In this document: positions 5,159 through 7,889 of the stretch, in pieces | Layout of the letters: every line of letters starts with the position of its first letter | How positions within the stretch are numbered: the first letter of the stretch is position 1 | From: Chlamydiales bacterium | Lineage (GTDB): Bacteria > Chlamydiota > Chlamydiia > Chlamydiales > JAACFD01 | Direction: 5' to 3' | DNA: 7,889 nucleotides | NCBI GenBank assembly: GCA_009937555.1 | Contig: JAACFD010000112.1 | Span: 1 to 7,889 of the forward strand | The notes under the pieces: model-generated | The model's database searches: none | What the model was told of the DNA's origin: nothing | The model's input: only the letters and a program-made list of their open reading frames with translations | Made by a program: the position numbers and the translations under genes

Positions 5159-7276
5159 TTAACTTTTAACCGTTTCTTCTGCAGCAGCTTTTTTACTAAG
5201 CTTTAGCTGGCCTCTTTCGTTGATGTCTAAGACCTTTACAGTGACCGTGTCTCCAACTTTAAATAAGTCAAAGATATTCTCAATGCGCTCATTAGCAATC
5301 TCAGAAATATGACATAAGCCTTCTTTTCCTGGTAGAACTTCTACAAATAAGCCGAATGCTGTGATAGCAGCCACTTTACCTGTATAGATAGTACCAATTT
5401 TTACTTCAGCTACTAAGCCTTCAATAATATTTTTGGCTTTATCCATTGCATCAGGAGTATTAGCAAGTACATTAATTTTTCCATCATCATTAATGTCTAT
5501 CTCAACACCAGTTTGCTCAATAATTGAACGGATAGTTTTACCACCAGGTCCAATAACAGTTGCTATTTTGCTAGTGTGAATTTGGATAGTTTCAATTCTT
5601 GGCGCATGATCAGGAAGAGAAGCCTTTGGCTTTGGACATGCCTCTAACATTCTATCTAGAATATGCACACGTCCTTGCTTAGCTTGCTGTAGGGCATCTT
5701 TCATGATATCAACAGTGATACCTTCAATTTTGATGTCCATCTGGAAAGCTGTGATTCCTGAAGCATCTCCAGTAACTTTAAAATCCATGTCACCTAGAGC
5801 ATCTTCCATTCCTAGGATGTCAGATAAGATAGCATAGTTATCACCTTCTAGGATCAGTCCCATTGCAATACCCGAAACAGGTCTTTTCACAGGAACACCA
5901 GCGCTCATCATTGCTAGACATCCGCCACAAACAGAAGCCATTGAAGAAGAACCATTAGATTCTGTAATGTTTGACTCAAGCCTAATTGTGTAAGGGAATT
6001 CATCCTGTGAAGGAATACTAGTAATTAAGGCTCTTTCAGCTAGTTTACCATGTCCTACTTCTCTTCTTCCTGGAGGGCCTACGCGACCAACTTCACCAAC
6101 TGAGAAAGGAGGGAATGAGTATTGTAGGTAAAAGTTATGCTTACCTTCACCTGAAAGTGTTTCGTAGCGCTGTCCCATGTTGTCAGATCCAAGAGTACAA
6201 ACAGCGATACTTTGAGTTTCACCTCTAGTAAATAGTGAACTACCATGAGTTTTTGGTAAGAAATCTTGAGAGATACTAATAGGGCGAATCTCATCTAGCG
6301 ATCTTCCATCAACTCTTGTACGTTTACTTAAGATCATCTCACGCATGTGCTTAGCTAGTGTCTTTTTAAAAGCAATCGCTAGATCTTGTGAAGTGTAAGG
6401 TCTACTTCCTTCTTCAGCATCTTCAGGAAGTAGCTTAGCAAAGATAGCTTCCTTAGCTTCTGAAGTTAATAGCTCTCTTTGCTTCTTATCTTTAGAGTTT
6501 AAAATAGCCTCAATCTTAGGTGCTAAACCAGCTTCAATATCTTTGAAAGCTTGCTCAGGAACAACATGAACAGTATCTGTTTGTTTTTCCTTACCTACTT
6601 CTTTAGACCATTCTCTTAAAGATTTAGAGATAGTTTTGATTGCTCTATGACCAAATTCAATAGCTTCTAATGTTTGCTCTTCTGTCAAGAAATCACAGAA
6701 GCCTTCAATCATTAGGATGGCATCTTCTGTTCCTGCTAATACTAGGTCTAAAGCAGATTTTCCCTGATCTTCTACGCTTGGGTTTAGTACAAACTTGTTG
6801 TCAATGTATCCCACGCGGACACCAGCAACAGGTTTAAGTAGAGGGATCTCAGATATGCATAGCGCAGCTGAAGCAGCACAAATAGCGAGGGTATCAGGAG
6901 GACAGTTTTCATCATAAGACCAGACATATGATAAAACTTGAACATCGTGGTGATAACCTTCAGGGAAAAGAGGACGTATTGGACGATCAATTAAGCGACA
7001 TACTAATACTTCTTTTTCTGAAGGCTTTCCTTCTCTTTTAATAAATCCACCTAAAGATTTTCCTGCAGAAGAAAACTTCTCCTGGTAGTCAATTCTTAAA
7101 GGTAGGAAGTCAATATTTTCTAAAGGCTCTTTTGAGCAACAAGCACTAGAAAAAATAACGGTATCGCCCTGTCTTATGACAACAGAACCGTTAGCTTGTC
7201 TTGCTACTTGCCCTGTCTCAATAGTAATTGCAGGGCTATTTTCTAGCTCAATAGTTAAGGTTTTTGGTTTATCCAT
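5159..7276 (-). CDS. pnp: Polynucleotide phosphorylase (PNPase)
   Basis: A phosphate-dependent 3'-5' exoribonuclease that degrades mRNA from the 3' end and works as a trimer, often with RNase E and helicase partners. The 705-residue length is normal for the family. Domains: first RNase PH-like domain (about 10-145, with RLIDRPIRPLFPEG at 95-108), all-helical linker (about 200-310), second RNase PH-like domain (about 320-535, with phosphate-site SNITESNGSSSM at 435-446 and the catalytic acidic block GDMDFKV...QMDIKIEG at 495-519), KH domain (about 561-620, VIGPGGK loop) and S1 domain (about 626-697, FGLFVEVLPGKEGLCHISE). All the expected conserved blocks are present. The ATG at 7276 is the only sensible start because an in-frame TAG lies three codons upstream. 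A GGAGA at 7288-7292 is its ribosome binding site, with a rather long spacing of 11 bases. It lies downstream of rpsO on the same strand, as in E. coli. Confidence 0.97.
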   Translation of the reverse strand: MDKPKTLTIELENSPAITIETGQVARQANGSVVIRQGDTVIFSSACCSKEPLENIDFLPLRIDYQEKFSSAGKSLGGFIKREGKPSEKEVLVCRLIDRPIRPLFPEGYHHDVQVLSYVWSYDENCPPDTLAICAASAALCISEIPLLKPVAGVRVGYIDNKFVLNPSVEDQGKSALDLVLAGTEDAILMIEGFCDFLTEEQTLEAIEFGHRAIKTISKSLREWSKEVGKEKQTDTVHVVPEQAFKDIEAGLAPKIEAILNSKDKKQRELLTSEAKEAIFAKLLPEDAEEGSRPYTSQDLAIAFKKTLAKHMREMILSKRTRVDGRSLDEIRPISISQDFLPKTHGSSLFTRGETQSIAVCTLGSDNMGQRYETLSGEGKHNFYLQYSFPPFSVGEVGRVGPPGRREVGHGKLAERALITSIPSQDEFPYTIRLESNITESNGSSSMASVCGGCLAMMSAGVPVKRPVSGIAMGLILEGDNYAILSDILGMEDALGDMDFKVTGDASGITAFQMDIKIEGITVDIMKDALQQAKQGRVHILDRMLEACPKPKASLPDHAPRIETIQIHTSKIATVIGPGGKTIRSIIEQTGVEIDINDDGKINVLANTPDAMDKAKNIIEGLVAEVKIGTIYTGKVAAITAFGLFVEVLPGKEGLCHISEIANERIENIFDLFKVGDTVTVKVLDINERGQLKLSKKAAAEETVKS

Positions 7277-7282
7277 ATAATG

Positions 7283-7296
7283 CTACATCTCCGTAG
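7283..7296 (-). promoter_or_regulatory. pnp Shine-Dalgarno sequence in the loop of a small hairpin
   Basis: On the minus strand CTAC-GGAGAT-GTAG puts the GGAGA ribosome binding site in a six-base loop closed by a 4-bp stem. The stem is short and may be fortuitous. Confidence 0.35.
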
Positions 7297-7353
7297 TTTT
7301 ATTTTTAGGTTAGTGGCTTAAACTAGAAAGGGTAGCGGAAGGGATGGAAATCA

Positions 7354-7387
7354 GACTTTAGTCCTCAGATGATTAAAAACTAAAGTC
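7354..7387 (-). repeat. Inverted repeat in the presumed pnp leader
   Basis: GACTTTAGT (7354-7362) and ACTAAAGTC (7379-7387) are perfect 9-base inverted arms around a 16-base loop. Two further pairs extend the stem after one A/A mismatch. On the minus-strand RNA this would form a stem-loop about 80 bases before the pnp start codon. There is no U-tract after it, so it is not a typical terminator. In E. coli a leader stem-loop at this place is cut by RNase III and mediates pnp autoregulation. A similar role here is inference. Confidence 0.6.
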
Positions 7388-7419
7388 AGATCTCCATAAC
7401 TGATCGCGGCCTTTAGTAG

Positions 7420-7450
7420 TTTATAGCCGGTAGTTCATTGTAATTTCCAA
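7420..7450 (-). promoter_or_regulatory. Possible weak pnp promoter
   Basis: On the minus strand, TTGGAA (7445-7450) and TATAAA (7420-7425) resemble -35 and -10 boxes, but the 19-base spacer is longer than ideal. It lies after the rpsO terminator and before the leader hairpin, where a separate pnp promoter would be expected. This is the best candidate in the gap, not a firm call. Confidence 0.3.
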
Positions 7451-7492
7451 ATATGCTAAATCAGGGGCTTTTTTGGTAAGTAAAAAGAAGAC

Positions 7493-7522
7493 AAAAAAAA
7501 AGCGGCTTTAGGAAAAGCCGCT
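7493..7522 (-). terminator. Strong intrinsic terminator of rpsO
   Basis: On the minus strand AGCGGCTTT (from 7522) pairs with AAAGCCGCT through a 9-bp perfect stem and 4-base loop (7510-7513), followed by a run of nine T. It begins 7 bases after the rpsO stop codon and would separate rpsO from pnp transcription, with possible read-through. Confidence 0.93.
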
Positions 7523-7529
7523 GTGTACC

Positions 7530-7799
7530 TTACTTTCTAAGGTTAAGTCTTTCTATTAAAGATTGATACCTCTTTGTATCTGTAGAATTCAGATAGTCAA
7601 GAAGCTTTCTTCTTTGGCCAACTAGCTTTAGAAGGGCTAGTCTAGAGCTATGATCTTTAGGAGAGTATTTCAAATGCTCTGTAAGTTCAGTAATTCTTTC
7701 TGTTAGGATCGCAATTTGAACATCCGCGGATCCTGTATCTTTCTCATGTAATTGGAATTTCTTAGTGATTTCCTCTTTTGTTCCTTTGTCTAAAGACAT
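7530..7799 (-). CDS. rpsO: 30S ribosomal protein S15
   Basis: A small-subunit ribosomal protein that binds the central domain of 16S rRNA early in assembly and contributes to an inter-subunit bridge. Its 89 residues match the usual bacterial length. Recognisable S15 blocks are DTGSADVQIAILTERI (21-36), the LKYSPKDHSSRLALLKLVGQ stretch (43-62) and RRKLLDYL (63-70), ending RYQSLIERLNLRK. The start is fixed by AGGAG six bases upstream of the ATG at 7799. It has its own sigma70-type promoter and strong terminator, so a short monocistronic mRNA is expected, with pnp downstream on the same strand. In several bacteria S15 represses its own mRNA through a leader structure. I cannot identify such a structure with confidence here. 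Confidence 0.97.
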   Translation of the reverse strand: MSLDKGTKEEITKKFQLHEKDTGSADVQIAILTERITELTEHLKYSPKDHSSRLALLKLVGQRRKLLDYLNSTDTKRYQSLIERLNLRK

Positions 7800-7805
7800 T
7801 CAAGA

Positions 7806-7810
7806 CTCCT
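7806..7810 (-). promoter_or_regulatory. rpsO ribosome binding site
   Basis: Minus-strand AGGAG lies six bases before the ATG at 7799. It is the strongest Shine-Dalgarno match in the window and confirms the rpsO start. Confidence 0.85.
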
Positions 7811-7829
7811 GATTGATAGATGGTAATTT

Positions 7830-7846
7830 TTTATTTACTAAATAAA
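7830..7846. repeat. AT-only palindrome at the predicted rpsO transcription start
   Basis: TTTATTTA-C-TAAATAAA is a perfect 8+8 inverted repeat around one central base. It lies directly downstream of the -10 box, so it spans the expected start site. It could be an operator or a 5'-end RNA hairpin, but AT-rich DNA yields such palindromes by chance. Confidence 0.45.
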
Positions 7847-7847
7847 T

Positions 7848-7877
7848 ATTATACTACAGGAGGGAAAATTTGTGCAA
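7848..7877 (-). promoter_or_regulatory. rpsO promoter, sigma70 type
   Basis: Minus-strand TTGCAC (7872-7877) and a perfect TATAAT (7848-7853) are separated by 18 bases. The predicted start near 7841 gives a leader of about 40 bases before the rpsO ATG. It is the clearest promoter in the window. Confidence 0.7.
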
Positions 7878-7889
7878 GCTTTTAAACGC

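Noticed and set aside
6079..6294. 71-codon open frame on the minus strand inside pnp
   Set aside because: Out-of-frame shadow of the conserved pnp coding sequence.
6784..6990. 68-codon open frame on the minus strand inside pnp, hydrophobic in appearance
   Set aside because: Out-of-frame shadow of pnp; the hydrophobicity comes from reading the pnp codons in another frame.

Overview
The window looks like a chromosomal segment from a member of the Chlamydiota, probably an environmental (non-Chlamydiaceae) lineage. The basis is the ftsH / pnp / rpsO neighbourhood, which as I recall is also found together in Chlamydia. In addition, the FtsH has an unusually long periplasmic region, as in chlamydial FtsH, and its AAA+ and M41 sequence resembles the chlamydial protein. 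The DNA is AT-rich. The taxonomic call comes from memory of protein families, not from a search.

Plus-strand half (1-5085): three AAA+ ATPase genes lie in tandem. The first is ftsH, cut off at its 5' end by the window edge. It is broken at about 1258-1266: the reading frame changes, and about 13 codons carrying the conserved 'FxDVAG' element appear to be missing between the membrane part and the Walker A part. The second (2787-3819) is a membrane-anchored, FtsH-like AAA+ protein without a peptidase domain. Its reading frame changes by +1 exactly at a CCC-TGA pair, downstream of a six-A run. The third (3958-5085) is an intact paralogue of the second, also membrane-anchored and protease-less. 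The two paralogues share an N-terminal 'NFxVKxYS' motif just before their single membrane helix, which suggests duplication followed by divergence. A weak hairpin terminator follows ftsH.

Minus-strand half (5159-7799): rpsO (ribosomal protein S15) is followed by pnp (polynucleotide phosphorylase). rpsO has a good sigma70-type promoter, a good Shine-Dalgarno sequence and a strong intrinsic terminator. The 253-bp gap before pnp holds that terminator, a possible weak pnp promoter and a 9-bp inverted repeat in the presumed pnp leader. This parallels the E. coli rpsO-terminator-leader hairpin-pnp layout. pnp converges on the third AAA+ gene, and the two share a bidirectional terminator at 5119-5151.

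The most unusual region is the AAA+ cluster: an FtsH protease followed by two membrane-bound relatives that keep the motor and lack the protease. They could act as partners or regulators of FtsH, or as independent membrane unfoldases. Two of the three genes are interrupted between the membrane anchor and the motor. These could be real lesions, recoding (plausible for the second gene) or assembly errors. pnp, rpsO and the third AAA+ gene are intact, so sequence quality is not uniformly poor.
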